A stretch of 64,000 nt of DNA from UBA4781 sp963556045 (GCA_963556045.3 CAUVYA020000002.1:1798001-1862000), one strand, 5' to 3'; counted from the stretch's first letter, positions 1 through 8,574 are shown. Notes: generated by a model from the sequence alone, not told the origin. Made by a program: numbers and translations.

Positions 1-2
1 TG

Positions 3-554
3 TTGCTGCGGATTAGACGATCAAAGAAATATTCCGGTGTAAGGGAATGGTTCGAAACGGAAAAACAATTTCGGTATAAGCTGAAGAATCTTCTCGATGA
101 TTATTATTTAGAAATGATCTCGAAAGATGATGCCATGAAAGAATTCGAAACTTCGTCAACAGGGGGAAAAACAATTATAGATGAATTGATCAACCTTCGC
201 ACCCAAATCGGAATAGATGGCGTGATTTCAGAAACCGAAGCCCAACTGCGGACCTCGGGTTTGGTGGCTGAAGTAAGAGCAATAAAAGAAGAGATACAGA
301 ACGATCATCGTGGAGATTCGCAGAATATTCTCAAAGAGATCAGTCTTTCATTAGCCAAAGGCAGGGTACCTGACGGTCCGGTAGGAGATGCGTTTATCCA
401 AAATGCAGCAGAAATATCCAATATGCGGGTAATAGGTCCCGGAAAGAGTGCACAAATTCAAGCTGTTGCCGAACGCTCATCGCCGGTGGTGATGGAAAGT
501 GTTGGTCGCATGCAGAGCATTGTCTCTGATTTTTCTGAATTTGACATTAAATAA
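3..554 (+). CDS. hypothetical protein, 5'-truncated by the window
   Basis: The reading frame is open from the first bases of the window to a TAA at 552-554, so the 183 residues seen are probably the C-terminal part of a longer protein; the TTG at position 3 need not be the start. The sequence is charged and mostly helical in character, with no signal peptide or membrane segment. I do not recognise a domain or catalytic motif. The residues from about 60 to 110 look like a coiled or helical bundle. It is followed 30 bases later by a strong bidirectional terminator, so it ends its transcription unit. Function unknown; reality of the gene is supported by its length and the terminator. Confidence 0.65.
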   Translation: MLRIRRSKKYSGVREWFETEKQFRYKLKNLLDDYYLEMISKDDAMKEFETSSTGGKTIIDELINLRTQIGIDGVISETEAQLRTSGLVAEVRAIKEEIQNDHRGDSQNILKEISLSLAKGRVPDGPVGDAFIQNAAEISNMRVIGPGKSAQIQAVAERSSPVVMESVGRMQSIVSDFSEFDIK

Positions 555-583
555 AAAAAATAGTCTTTACCTTGTTTAAGAAC

Positions 584-618
584 AAAAAAGGATACCCATA
601 GGGAGGGTGTCCTTTTTT
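584..618. terminator. bidirectional intrinsic terminator
   Basis: An inverted repeat (AAAAAAGGATACCC / GGGTGTCCTTTTTT with one mismatch) with A and T runs on both flanks. It serves the plus-strand gene ending at 554 and the minus-strand gene ending at 711. Confidence 0.85.
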
Positions 619-710
619 GATGGGAAAACAGAGAACCCTGTCTTGAGCGTGATGTTTTTCTTTGGATAGGAATACTCGAATTAATAACAAAGGTATGAAT
701 CGATCAAAGT

Positions 711-1787
711 TCAATCACTAGCCACAATCTTTTCTTGTAATTTGTGAACCAAATATTCCAATTGCTTTTCACTGCTGCGCTGGTCGCAATTCAGGGTCAG
801 CATGCGGCTTGCCATATTCACCACTTCTCCATCTCCATTGGTACGCGGGTCGTGCAGCAGCTCCTCCCAGTGGATGACCAGCCCGATGCTGGCGTTTCCC
901 AGTTCTTGATAGACCCGGTCGCGCGCACCACCCTGAACGTACACCAGCAGCCCCATCGGCATCACTTCCGGCGGCAGGCTGGGAAAGATGGGCTGGATGG
1001 TTGGGATGCCTGACAGGTGCTCCAGCAGAAAGAGGTAGTTCTCACGGCGTTTTTGTCGAATGCCTTCCCAATCCATGTGCTCTATCTGCCGGCGCTCCCG
1101 TTCGTCTCCCTCAATGACCTCATCGCTCAAATAATACTGTTCGGAAAGCCGGAAAAGTTGCTCCAGCTCCTCGAAATTCCCCGCACCCTCCAGTAGGTAT
1201 GCCCTTAATTTGCGGCGATAGACGCGGATGACAGGCAGGCGACGGTTGAGGCGCCCGGCATACTGTGCGATGATGCCGGAAAGGTCGAAACGAGTTTGCA
1301 GATACCCGCCATCCTGCGGGCACAGTTTGCGCATACTGTTGAAGGTGAGATCACCCAGGGTATGTTCCATGAAACCCGCCTGCGCATTATCTTCCACCAG
1401 CAGCCTGCCCTGCTGCTGCAGAGTTTGCAGGCACTGCTGTACCGGTTGGGGCTGGGGAAATCCGAAATAGTTGATGAAGTATACTGCCTGCTGACCGGCA
1501 GCTTTGCGCTGTAGATCGCGGATATCAATAGTGAGGTCTTCATGCACGCGATAGAAGGAGTACTGCAGCCCGGCTGCTTCCAGCACATCCAGAATGGTGG
1601 GGCACAGGTAAGCAGGCAGCAGGATGTCGTGGAAGCCTTGCGTCTGTAAAAAATGCGCGATGACGGTCAGGCAGGCGCGTCCTCCATTCAGAAAATACAT
1701 ACCCTCTGTAGTGAGGGTGCGCTGGTCGCCGACCCATTCATCGTCCGAGTAGAATTCACCGCCTACAAAGATGTTGTTACTGAACAT
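711..1787 (-). CDS. DegT/DnrJ/EryC1/StrS-type PLP-dependent aminotransferase-like protein
   Basis: A 358-residue fold-type I PLP protein of the DegT/DnrJ family, which usually transaminates nucleotide-linked keto-sugars. Visible landmarks are GGRACL (35-40) in the place of the cofactor phosphate-binding loop, VEDNAQA (131-137) with the PLP-ring aspartate, and SMRK (151-154) before QDGG, where Lys154 is the expected Schiff-base lysine. It is a single gene with no sugar-pathway neighbours, so the substrate cannot be inferred. There is no Shine-Dalgarno sequence; a TAAAAT hexamer lies only seven bases before the ATG, so the mRNA may be leaderless. GC content is higher than in the AT-rich island just upstream. 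Family assignment is firm, the reaction is not. Confidence 0.8.
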   Translation of the reverse strand: MFSNNIFVGGEFYSDDEWVGDQRTLTTEGMYFLNGGRACLTVIAHFLQTQGFHDILLPAYLCPTILDVLEAAGLQYSFYRVHEDLTIDIRDLQRKAAGQQAVYFINYFGFPQPQPVQQCLQTLQQQGRLLVEDNAQAGFMEHTLGDLTFNSMRKLCPQDGGYLQTRFDLSGIIAQYAGRLNRRLPVIRVYRRKLRAYLLEGAGNFEELEQLFRLSEQYYLSDEVIEGDERERRQIEHMDWEGIRQKRRENYLFLLEHLSGIPTIQPIFPSLPPEVMPMGLLVYVQGGARDRVYQELGNASIGLVIHWEELLHDPRTNGDGEVVNMASRMLTLNCDQRSSEKQLEYLVHKLQEKIVASD

Positions 1788-1794
1788 GTCTTAT

Positions 1795-1800
1795 ATTTTA
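1795..1800 (-). promoter_or_regulatory. -10 element of a probable leaderless promoter
   Basis: On the minus strand TAAAAT is followed by seven bases and the ATG of the DegT-like gene (1787). No ribosome-binding site fits in between. A convincing -35 hexamer was not found. Confidence 0.45.
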
Positions 1801-1939
1801 CACTTATGATGATTTTAGCAACTTATTTTGCAACAAAACTGTTTTAAATAAACTGTAAATTTGTATGAAAATTTTTATAGAAATAAGAATTTCTAATTAA
1901 ACAGAATGATTTACAAATTTTGCAATATTTATTATTCTA

Positions 1940-1967
1940 TTGAATTAATACCCATTGTATATATAAT
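1940..1967 (+). promoter_or_regulatory. sigma70-type promoter of the AT-rich two-gene module
   Basis: TTGAAT (1940-1945), 16-base spacer, TATAAT (1962-1967). The predicted transcript start lies about 110 bases before the ATG at 2083. In such AT-rich DNA chance matches are common, so this is moderate evidence. Confidence 0.45.
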
Positions 1968-2082
1968 GGTTTATAAAAAGAGGGTGCAATACTCAATCTT
2001 TTAAAAATCACGGAATCGCCCAAAACAATAAATTTGCACCAAATAAATCCGAGTTATAAATGTATTAATGGAGGGAAAAATT

Positions 2083-2658
2083 ATGGCGAGAATTAAGATT
2101 GATATTACAGAGGGATTTTTAGAAGTTGAAGGTAACGAACAATTTGTTTCTGAAATCTATTCAGATTTTAAGAAAAACATAAATTTGGACATACAAAGTA
2201 AATCCAAATTGGATACTAGACCAAAACTATTAAATGAAAATAAAAAAGATGCAAAAATAACTAAGAGTCATACAAATAAGCGCAAATCAGGATCAGTACC
2301 TAAGATGCCTAAGTTTGTGAAAGATTTAGATCTAGTAGAAGGAAATAAAAACATTAGTCTTGATGACTTTGTCGACAGGTATGAAAAAATCTCTACTTTT
2401 ATGGAATGGAACACAGTATTTGTGTATTTTCTTCAGAAAATAACCGAAGTTCCAAATATTGGAATAGATCATATCTATACATGCTATAAAAAATTAAATA
2501 AAAAAACCCCATCAAATATTTATCAAAGTCTTGTTGATACGGCGAGGACAAAAGGGACCATAAAAACAGAAACAATGGATTCGATAACTATCACAATTAT
2601 AGGAGAAAATTTTATTGAACATGAATTTCCTCAAAAAAAACAACCAAGCGATGAATAA
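2083..2658 (+). CDS. hypothetical wHTH-like protein, first gene of AT-rich module
   Basis: A 191-residue soluble protein. I chose the ATG at 2083 because GGAGGG (2070-2075) sits seven bases before it; the ATG at 2068 overlaps that site. The N-terminus (about residues 1-32) has the pattern IDITEGFLEVEG followed by a helix. A basic, Lys-rich linker follows, then a C-terminal block of about 80 residues (about 95-180) that reads like a winged helix and resembles in layout the N-terminal block of the next gene (a YFL helix, then K-P-SN before a recognition-like helix, then a basic turn and beta strands). Codon use is strongly A/T-ending, unlike flanking genes, suggesting transfer. Function unknown; it probably acts with the next gene, two bases downstream. 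Confidence 0.75.
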   Translation: MARIKIDITEGFLEVEGNEQFVSEIYSDFKKNINLDIQSKSKLDTRPKLLNENKKDAKITKSHTNKRKSGSVPKMPKFVKDLDLVEGNKNISLDDFVDRYEKISTFMEWNTVFVYFLQKITEVPNIGIDHIYTCYKKLNKKTPSNIYQSLVDTARTKGTIKTETMDSITITIIGENFIEHEFPQKKQPSDE

Positions 2659-2660
2659 AA

Positions 2661-3392
2661 GTGAAACTAAAGAATTATTTTGAAAAATATGATTTGGTGA
2701 ATAAAACTGAAGTTGAAAAAGTAGCATTTATCGCTTACTTCTATCTAATTTTAGAAGGGAAACAAGAATTCAATAAAAATGACGTAATTACTTGGTTCGA
2801 AATACTTGACTTACCAAAGCCCAATACTTCGCGCTTAATTGCTAATATAAAAAAGGCAAAATATTTTGTAAAAGGGAAACAAAATGGTTTCTTTAGTTTA
2901 CACCCAAAGAAAAGAGAAGAATTTAATCTCTTAGTAACCGATATAGATAATATTACTGAAGAAATTGATTCTCATAACGAAATACTTCCGGATTCTATTT
3001 TTATAAATACAAGAGGATATATCGAAAAAATTGCAAAACAGATTAATTCATCATATGCAAATTGCATTTATGATGGATGTGCAGTCTTGATGAGGAGATT
3101 AATCGAAATTCTTTTAATCCTCGTATATCAAAAAATTGGAGAGGAATCCAAAATAAAGAATGCGTCGGGCGATTACAAAGAATTATCCAGTATTATTGGA
3201 GATGCTATTATAAATAGAAGGATTAACCTATCGAAAGGGACGAAAGATTGTATTGATGGATTTCGAAAACTTGGAAATTTTTCCGCACACAAAATTGAAT
3301 ACAATTGCAGAAAAGCCGATATTGATAAAATTTCAATGAGCTATCGAGCAACCTTCGAAGAATTGTTGTATAAATCCGGAATTAATAAATAG
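2661..3392 (+). CDS. wHTH fused to DUF4145/HEPN-like domain protein
   Basis: A 243-residue protein beginning with GTG two bases after the stop of the preceding gene; no strong ribosome-binding site is visible, so translation is probably coupled. Residues about 10-90 form a winged-helix-like block (YFYLILEG, then LPKPNTSRL, then a basic hairpin ending in LHPKKREEF). Residues about 110-235 look like the DUF4145 family of the HEPN superfamily: a long helix YIEKIAKQIN, a second hydrophobic helix with MRRLIEILL, and the signature FRKLGNFSAH with conserved Arg and His. In HEPN proteins such polar pairs often form RNase active sites, but here the R-to-H spacing is seven residues and catalysis is uncertain. 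AT-rich like its partner. Possible defence or stress module (inference). Confidence 0.75.
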   Translation: MKLKNYFEKYDLVNKTEVEKVAFIAYFYLILEGKQEFNKNDVITWFEILDLPKPNTSRLIANIKKAKYFVKGKQNGFFSLHPKKREEFNLLVTDIDNITEEIDSHNEILPDSIFINTRGYIEKIAKQINSSYANCIYDGCAVLMRRLIEILLILVYQKIGEESKIKNASGDYKELSSIIGDAIINRRINLSKGTKDCIDGFRKLGNFSAHKIEYNCRKADIDKISMSYRATFEELLYKSGINK

Positions 3393-3492
3393 CCTTTTGA
3401 TGCATTTCAGACCCTGAACTCAACTAAAAAACTGCATAAATGAGGTGCTTTATTGCAATGTGTTAATAAAAATTGGATGGTATCTATTACAC

Positions 3493-3522
3493 AAAAAGAT
3501 GAGGTATGTTCCCTCATCTTTT
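3493..3522. terminator. bidirectional intrinsic terminator
   Basis: Perfect 11-base stem (AAAAGATGAGG / CCTCATCTTTT) with a seven-base loop. It closes the AT-rich module on the plus strand and the WD40-type lipoprotein gene on the minus strand, and marks the right end of the AT-rich island. Confidence 0.85.
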
Positions 3523-3548
3523 CTATCCTTTTACAGAAAAAGGTTTCT

Positions 3549-4583
3549 TTATTCCATTTCCCAGATCTGCACAATGCCCAGTGAACCGGAGGTCAACAGT
3601 TGGCTGCCATCCGGAGAAAACTGCAGGTCAGTGACCGATTCCACTTCGTCAGCGATCTTTCCGGCAGGCTGCAGGGTGTTCATATCGAAGAATAAAATGC
3701 TGTTGAGGCTGCCTGCCGCCAGCAAGCTGCCATCCGGCGAGAAATCCAGCGCGCTGTAAAAATCGGCATTGGGGAATACTGCCAGGCGCTCGCCGCTGTG
3801 CGCATCCCAGATGGAGATGATGGGCATATATTCACCATCCACCGTGCCGGCTGCTCCGGTAGCCAGCAAGGTACCATCCGGCGAGAGAGCCGAACAACTG
3901 ATGAAATCCTCATGATGGATCTCGGGTCCCAGGCTGCCGCTTTCGAGATCGGCGGGCTGGATGGTGCCGCGTGCGATCCATAAGACCGTCTTGCCATCCA
4001 CTCCGAATTTAAAGGAATAGATGGGAGCGGCTGTTTCAAATCCGGTCAGGCTCTCCACCTGTGAGCCGGAAGCGGCATCCCATATTGTGATCATCCATTC
4101 CTGGTTGCTGGTGGCGCCGACCAGGCTGCCATCGGGCGAGAAAGATGCCGATCGTGTGTACCCGGGCTGACTGATGCGCTGCGTTTCCTGCCCGGCAATC
4201 ACATCATAGAGAATAATGTCAGGTTCTTCGAGAGCATACGCGATCAACCTGCCATCCGGTGAAACGTCCTGCAGTGCCCCATATTCGCCAACGGAATACG
4301 AAGCGACCGGTTGCAGATCGGATGCAGCGTACAGCGATGCATCCTGCATACTCCACACCCAGAATGCGCCGCCATCCACCGTCCATTTCACATTGACCGG
4401 TTGGTCGAAGGTCAACTGCTTTGTTGCGACCAGCCGATCTATTCCCTGTGCGTTGAGGACAGGTCTGCTCACTTCTTCAACCGGAAGGGTCGCTTCGGCT
4501 GCCGGTACACTGCGCTGGCAGGCGGCAGCCAGTACGAATAGCGCACAAAGTGCGATGCGTGCGATGTGCTTACTCCATTTCAT
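3549..4583 (-). CDS. WD40-like beta-propeller lipoprotein
   Basis: A 344-residue exported protein. The ATG at 4583 is preferred because GAGGAG lies just before it; an upstream in-frame ATG at 4622 lacks such a site. Residues 1-22 form a signal peptide ending in a lipobox-like LAAAC, so Cys22 is probably lipidated. The rest is a repeating propeller with the motif FSPDGSLLA recurring about every 40-45 residues and followed by IWDA or similar blade ends. Such proteins act as binding scaffolds on the cell surface; the ligand is unknown. It is transcribed after the GH-like protein gene ending at 4622, separated by about 38 bases, so the two probably work together. Confidence 0.8.
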   Translation of the reverse strand: MKWSKHIARIALCALFVLAAACQRSVPAAEATLPVEEVSRPVLNAQGIDRLVATKQLTFDQPVNVKWTVDGGAFWVWSMQDASLYAASDLQPVASYSVGEYGALQDVSPDGRLIAYALEEPDIILYDVIAGQETQRISQPGYTRSASFSPDGSLVGATSNQEWMITIWDAASGSQVESLTGFETAAPIYSFKFGVDGKTVLWIARGTIQPADLESGSLGPEIHHEDFISCSALSPDGTLLATGAAGTVDGEYMPIISIWDAHSGERLAVFPNADFYSALDFSPDGSLLAAGSLNSILFFDMNTLQPAGKIADEVESVTDLQFSPDGSQLLTSGSLGIVQIWEME

Positions 4584-4621
4584 GGCATTCTCCTCGTGAT
4601 CTCTCTCTATAATATAACGCA

Positions 4622-6244
4622 TTAGGGTAGCAATTGTTCCAGGTTAAGCGCTTCCTTCAGCCAGTCCATCAGGCTTTGTTTCAGGGTCTCCAGCAGGCTA
4701 TCCTTTTGCTCATTAGCCCATTCCTTTACCTGTTGACCGGCTTTGTCTTTTTGTTCATCGACGATATCCTGGGCGCTGTCTTTGATGGAATCGCCGGCAG
4801 AGGAGAAGATCCCACTGGTGTACAGCGATATTCTTTCTTTCAAGTCACTTGGAATGGCGCGAATGAACAGCGGTCGTTCGCTCAGCATAAAAACACTGTT
4901 TCCATCAGTATCATTTGACAGGGAGATACCTTCGCCCTTCTTGACAGACGCGGCATCCAGTGAGAACACCTCCAGGTTGTAGTCGCTTACGCCGGATAGC
5001 TGATAGGGTTCAAATTGATCCCCGCCTTCTGAACGCCAGATGAAGATGTGCACCTCCCCGGAGGTGGTGGCGTGATACTGATAAATTCCTGCGCTGATCT
5101 CACTTCTATTCTCGCTGCCCCGGTAGCCCTGCAGGCAAGTCGATAGGTTCCTGAAAACCTGCTGCGAGAATAACCCGAATTCCTCATCCATTTCACTTTC
5201 TTGCAGGGTGTATTCCCAGAATACGTTTTCGACATGATGGCTGCCCAGCAGCAGAATGGTAGCGCGGCTCAGAAAATCCGCTTGCACCACATCCGGCAGT
5301 GTTCCGCGTTCCGCTGCGATAGTACTGATATCTTCGAGATGCCATGCCATGGAACTGATCCAGATGGGTTTGGCGTCATACTGGCTGCCGGCTGCATCTA
5401 CCAGTGCGATGATCTCCGCCAGATTGAAGCCATCTTCTGCGCTGGTAAGGCATGCCCCTGAGATGGTATCGTATGTTTGATACATGCTTTTCCCCTCCGG
5501 GGGAAGCGTATACGTATCCAGGTCTATGCCGATCACATCAAACGCATCCCAGGCATCCAGGCTATATATGCTGTACAGAAAAGCGCTGGGCTGGTTGAGG
5601 CAGTTGCCGGTATCGCTGGTAATGCCGCCCATGATAACCAGATCGCCTTTATCTGCGCTCTTGATGGCTTCCGATGCGACCACGAGACGCTGGGCATAGG
5701 TTGAAGGGCTGGCAAGGATGGCGGCTGCAATGGGTTGATCGGGCAGGTTAAACGGTAAATTGATCGCCTGACCGATCTGCCAGGCATCAACATACTCGCC
5801 AAACTGGTCAACGGATGCTTTCACATATCGTTCCCAGCTTGCCAGGTAGTTTTCAACGATGTTTTGTTCACTCAGGCTCTCATATTGCAGATAAGCAGGA
5901 AAACCATCCAAAATGAGCACAACCTTGATTCCCTGCTGATCGAGTTTTTGGATGAGGGTAACCAGGTCGATCTGCGATCCCTGCGGGCTGATAGACCAGT
6001 TGAACAAACCGGCAGAAAGCTCCACCTGCTGCCATGGAATAGTGAGTTTTACAGTACTTGCTCCACTTGTTTCCAACCGATCCAGGAACTGCTGGCTGTC
6101 CTGCGCGCTGTTGAGCAGGTAGGAACTCATATCCAACCCTAATGGGTTGGAACTGCCAGGCTGTACAGAAATGCCGTTTGAGAAAACAAAGTAAACACCG
6201 GCGAGTAATCCAGCCAGAACCAGCAGAGAAAAAAGTCTCTTCAT
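4622..6244 (-). CDS. secreted GH-like TIM-barrel protein lacking catalytic glutamates
   Basis: A 540-residue protein with an N-terminal signal or membrane anchor (residues 4-23). The body resembles clan GH-A glycosidases: STVKLTIPWQQVE early in the barrel, GIKVVLILDG strand, then YVDAWQIGQAINLP at about 151-164 where active members have a WNEPN-type acid/base motif, and PIWISSMAWH near residue 300 where they have a T-E-x-G-W nucleophile motif. Both expected glutamates are absent, so it is probably a non-catalytic carbohydrate- or surface-binding protein. The C-terminal 75 residues are a charged amphipathic helix (SIKDSAQDIVDEQ and onward). First gene of a two-gene unit with the propeller lipoprotein. 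Confidence 0.65.
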   Translation of the reverse strand: MKRLFSLLVLAGLLAGVYFVFSNGISVQPGSSNPLGLDMSSYLLNSAQDSQQFLDRLETSGASTVKLTIPWQQVELSAGLFNWSISPQGSQIDLVTLIQKLDQQGIKVVLILDGFPAYLQYESLSEQNIVENYLASWERYVKASVDQFGEYVDAWQIGQAINLPFNLPDQPIAAAILASPSTYAQRLVVASEAIKSADKGDLVIMGGITSDTGNCLNQPSAFLYSIYSLDAWDAFDVIGIDLDTYTLPPEGKSMYQTYDTISGACLTSAEDGFNLAEIIALVDAAGSQYDAKPIWISSMAWHLEDISTIAAERGTLPDVVQADFLSRATILLLGSHHVENVFWEYTLQESEMDEEFGLFSQQVFRNLSTCLQGYRGSENRSEISAGIYQYHATTSGEVHIFIWRSEGGDQFEPYQLSGVSDYNLEVFSLDAASVKKGEGISLSNDTDGNSVFMLSERPLFIRAIPSDLKERISLYTSGIFSSAGDSIKDSAQDIVDEQKDKAGQQVKEWANEQKDSLLETLKQSLMDWLKEALNLEQLLP

Positions 6245-6373
6245 ATTAAATCCTTTATGCCTTGCATTGACATGCTACCCATTAACGTGCAATCTCTGTG
6301 CCATATTAATAATTCACAAGCCGCGAAAGCAGGGAAGAAATCACGATAGAATTAGGAAAAGAAAGGCTTGCTC

Positions 6374-7261
6374 ATGGCAGAAGAAAAGAGGGATCAAACA
6401 AAACGAGTTGTACTGCCGCGGTTTGCTGTTTTACAGCTCTCAGGTTGCGCGGGCTGTGAAGTATCCCTGCTCAATGCCCATGAATGGGTTGAACAATTTG
6501 AATTGACCTATATGCCGCTGGTATCCAGCGCCTATGATGTGCCTGAAGTGGAGATCCTGCTGGTCAGCGGCGGGGTGCGCACGGATGAAGATGTGTACCA
6601 CCTGCAAAACGCGGTCAAGAAAGCCAAACGCGTAGTAGCGGTGGGCACCTGTGCTCTTTCGGGGGGTGTGGCAAACCTCGGAAATCGTGATGAGGTGCGA
6701 CAGCTCTTTCTGGCGGAACAGCATCGCCGTCATGTACCGCGCCTGCTGCCCAAATCGCGACCGGTGGATGATTTTGTTTCTATTGACCTGTATTTACCGG
6801 GCTGTCCACCCACGCCGGAGCTTTTCATGGGAGCGCTGCTCGATCCGCAGGGTTATCAAGCCAGCCTGACGGTTTGCCAGGAATGCGGTCGCAAGAAATT
6901 GAAGGACAGAAAACCCGATCATCTGCTCGGTTTTCAGAGTGGAGAGGTTGACCCTGAGATCTGTTTGATCAACCAGGGGTACTTATGTGTGGGCACCAGC
7001 ACGCGCGGGGGCTGTCGTGCACCCTGCACACGGGCGGGGCATCCCTGTGTGGGCTGCCGCGGTCCTTCGAATGTGTTGATAGAAAAAGGATCGCAAGCCT
7101 GGCTGGATACGATCCAAAGAGTGTTTCACGGTATGACCAATGTGCCTGAAAAGGAACTGCATGATGAACTGCTCTCACCGCAGCTGGCATTATTCCTGTT
7201 TCAATTCTCTGATTATGATGGCGGAGATCGCCCTCCCCGACCCAAAGAGAAGGTGCTGTAA
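6374..7261 (+). CDS. [NiFe] hydrogenase small subunit, group 3-like
   Basis: A 295-residue electron-transfer subunit. The ATG at 6374 is chosen over a TTG six bases upstream. Proximal [4Fe-4S] ligands are visible: C25-x2-C28 followed by E29, Cys93 in GTCALSGG, and Cys144 in PGCPPTPE. The C-terminal part carries eight more cysteines: C168 and C171 (VCQEC), C197, C205, C214, C218, C225 and C228, which would hold the medial and distal clusters, as in cytosolic group 3 (Mvh/F420-non-reducing or NAD(P)-linked) enzymes. There is no Tat signal or C-terminal anchor, so it acts in the cytoplasm. Its TAA overlaps the ATG of the large subunit (TAATG), indicating tight coupling. The electron acceptor protein is not encoded nearby. 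Confidence 0.9.
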   Translation: MAEEKRDQTKRVVLPRFAVLQLSGCAGCEVSLLNAHEWVEQFELTYMPLVSSAYDVPEVEILLVSGGVRTDEDVYHLQNAVKKAKRVVAVGTCALSGGVANLGNRDEVRQLFLAEQHRRHVPRLLPKSRPVDDFVSIDLYLPGCPPTPELFMGALLDPQGYQASLTVCQECGRKKLKDRKPDHLLGFQSGEVDPEICLINQGYLCVGTSTRGGCRAPCTRAGHPCVGCRGPSNVLIEKGSQAWLDTIQRVFHGMTNVPEKELHDELLSPQLALFLFQFSDYDGGDRPPRPKEKVL

Positions 7262-8574
7262 TGACAACGCTCACTTTTCCGATAAGCCGCATCGAAGGGC
7301 ATGCACAGGTAGAGATCGAAGTACAACAGGGTAAGGTACTCTCAACGCGTTTCAAGGCTACCGAACTGCGCGGTTTTGATATTTTTGTGCAGGGTGTGCC
7401 TGCTGAACAGATGCCGGTGATCGTACCTCGTATCTGCGGGGTTTGTTCCACCGCTCACCATGTTGCTGCTGTAAAAACGTTAGAAGATGTCTTTGGTGTG
7501 ACTCCTCCACCGCTGGCTTCCCGCATTCGGTCTCTGTTGCTGCTCGGGCAATTACTGCAGAATCAGGCAACTTCCCTCTTCATCTTCACTATGCCCGATC
7601 GTGTTGACGCGCAAAGTTTGTTTGAAATGGATGAGATGGACGGCGACCATGCTGTTCGTTTTCAGATCTCACGCAATGCGCTCAAGATACGTGAACTGGG
7701 CACCGACCTGATCACTCTGGCTGGCGGTCAATTCATTCATCCTGTGCGGGCTGTGGTGGGTGGTGTCAATGCAGGGATCGCCGCCGAAAAAGCGGCTGCG
7801 ATGCTCAAACGATTGGAAGAAGGCTTGCCGCTGGCGTGTGATCTGTTCGATACCTACTGGGAACTGACCCAGGGCATGAAAGATCGTATCGGAAGCTGGG
7901 GCGATGATAACCCTGCCTATTACATCACCTCCACCGGCAGGGTCAAGCCGGATTACAACAGCCATGAGATCCGTGTGATGGCGCCCAGCGGAGAATGCTG
8001 TGAAGTCTTTTCCCCACGTTCTTTCCGTGAAATTCTGGAGTTCAGTCAAAGCGATTATTCCTATGCGGCGAAGACCTCATATAAAGGCGGGGTTATTAGA
8101 GCAAATTCTTTGGCGCGCGCCAATATGACCGCGCACATGGGCACCAAGGTCGCCAATGGTTATCTGCACAGGCTGCGCATTGAATTTGGCACACCGGCGC
8201 ATCCCATCATGCTGTTTGACCTGGGGCGCGGCATCGAACTGGTATATGCCATTGAGCGTGCCATGCAGATACTCGAACAGCCGCTGGAAGGCGAAGATAC
8301 CGAAGTAGCATATACTCCACGTGACGGGGATGGGTATGGCATGGTGGAAGCGCCGCGCGGTCCGCTTATCCATCACTATGTGATTGAGAACAACAAGATC
8401 GCCAAAGCGGAATTCATCATTCCGACCGTGCATAATATGCGTGCCATCGAGCGGGCATTGCAGGTGGTGGCAGAGCGCTATATTCAAAAAAACCAGGTTG
8501 ATCTGGAATTGGAGCGGGCGGTGGGGCGGGTGGTGCGTGCTTTTGATCCCTGTATCGCCTGCGCAACACATTGA
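7261..8574 (+). CDS. [NiFe] hydrogenase large subunit without C-terminal extension
   Basis: A 437-residue catalytic subunit that holds the Ni-Fe(CN)2CO centre. The N-terminal ligand pair is in RICGVC (Cys59, Cys62) and the C-terminal pair in DPCIACATH (Cys431, Cys434). The ORF stops directly after His437, the residue after which most large subunits are cut by a maturation endopeptidase, so no proteolytic processing would be needed. This is known for regulatory (H2-sensing) hydrogenases and some energy-converting types, but is unusual for a group 3-like enzyme. The early ISRIEGHA motif is present. No hyp, endopeptidase, diaphorase, MvhD or HdrA genes are in the window. Co-transcribed with the small subunit. 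Confidence 0.9.
   Translation: MTTLTFPISRIEGHAQVEIEVQQGKVLSTRFKATELRGFDIFVQGVPAEQMPVIVPRICGVCSTAHHVAAVKTLEDVFGVTPPPLASRIRSLLLLGQLLQNQATSLFIFTMPDRVDAQSLFEMDEMDGDHAVRFQISRNALKIRELGTDLITLAGGQFIHPVRAVVGGVNAGIAAEKAAAMLKRLEEGLPLACDLFDTYWELTQGMKDRIGSWGDDNPAYYITSTGRVKPDYNSHEIRVMAPSGECCEVFSPRSFREILEFSQSDYSYAAKTSYKGGVIRANSLARANMTAHMGTKVANGYLHRLRIEFGTPAHPIMLFDLGRGIELVYAIERAMQILEQPLEGEDTEVAYTPRDGDGYGMVEAPRGPLIHHYVIENNKIAKAEFIIPTVHNMRAIERALQVVAERYIQKNQVDLELERAVGRVVRAFDPCIACATH

Noticed and set aside
744..1847. Several plus-strand ORFs across the DegT gene, and similar opposite-strand ORFs across other genes
   Set aside because: Shadow frames of well-supported genes; no start sites or recognisable protein patterns.
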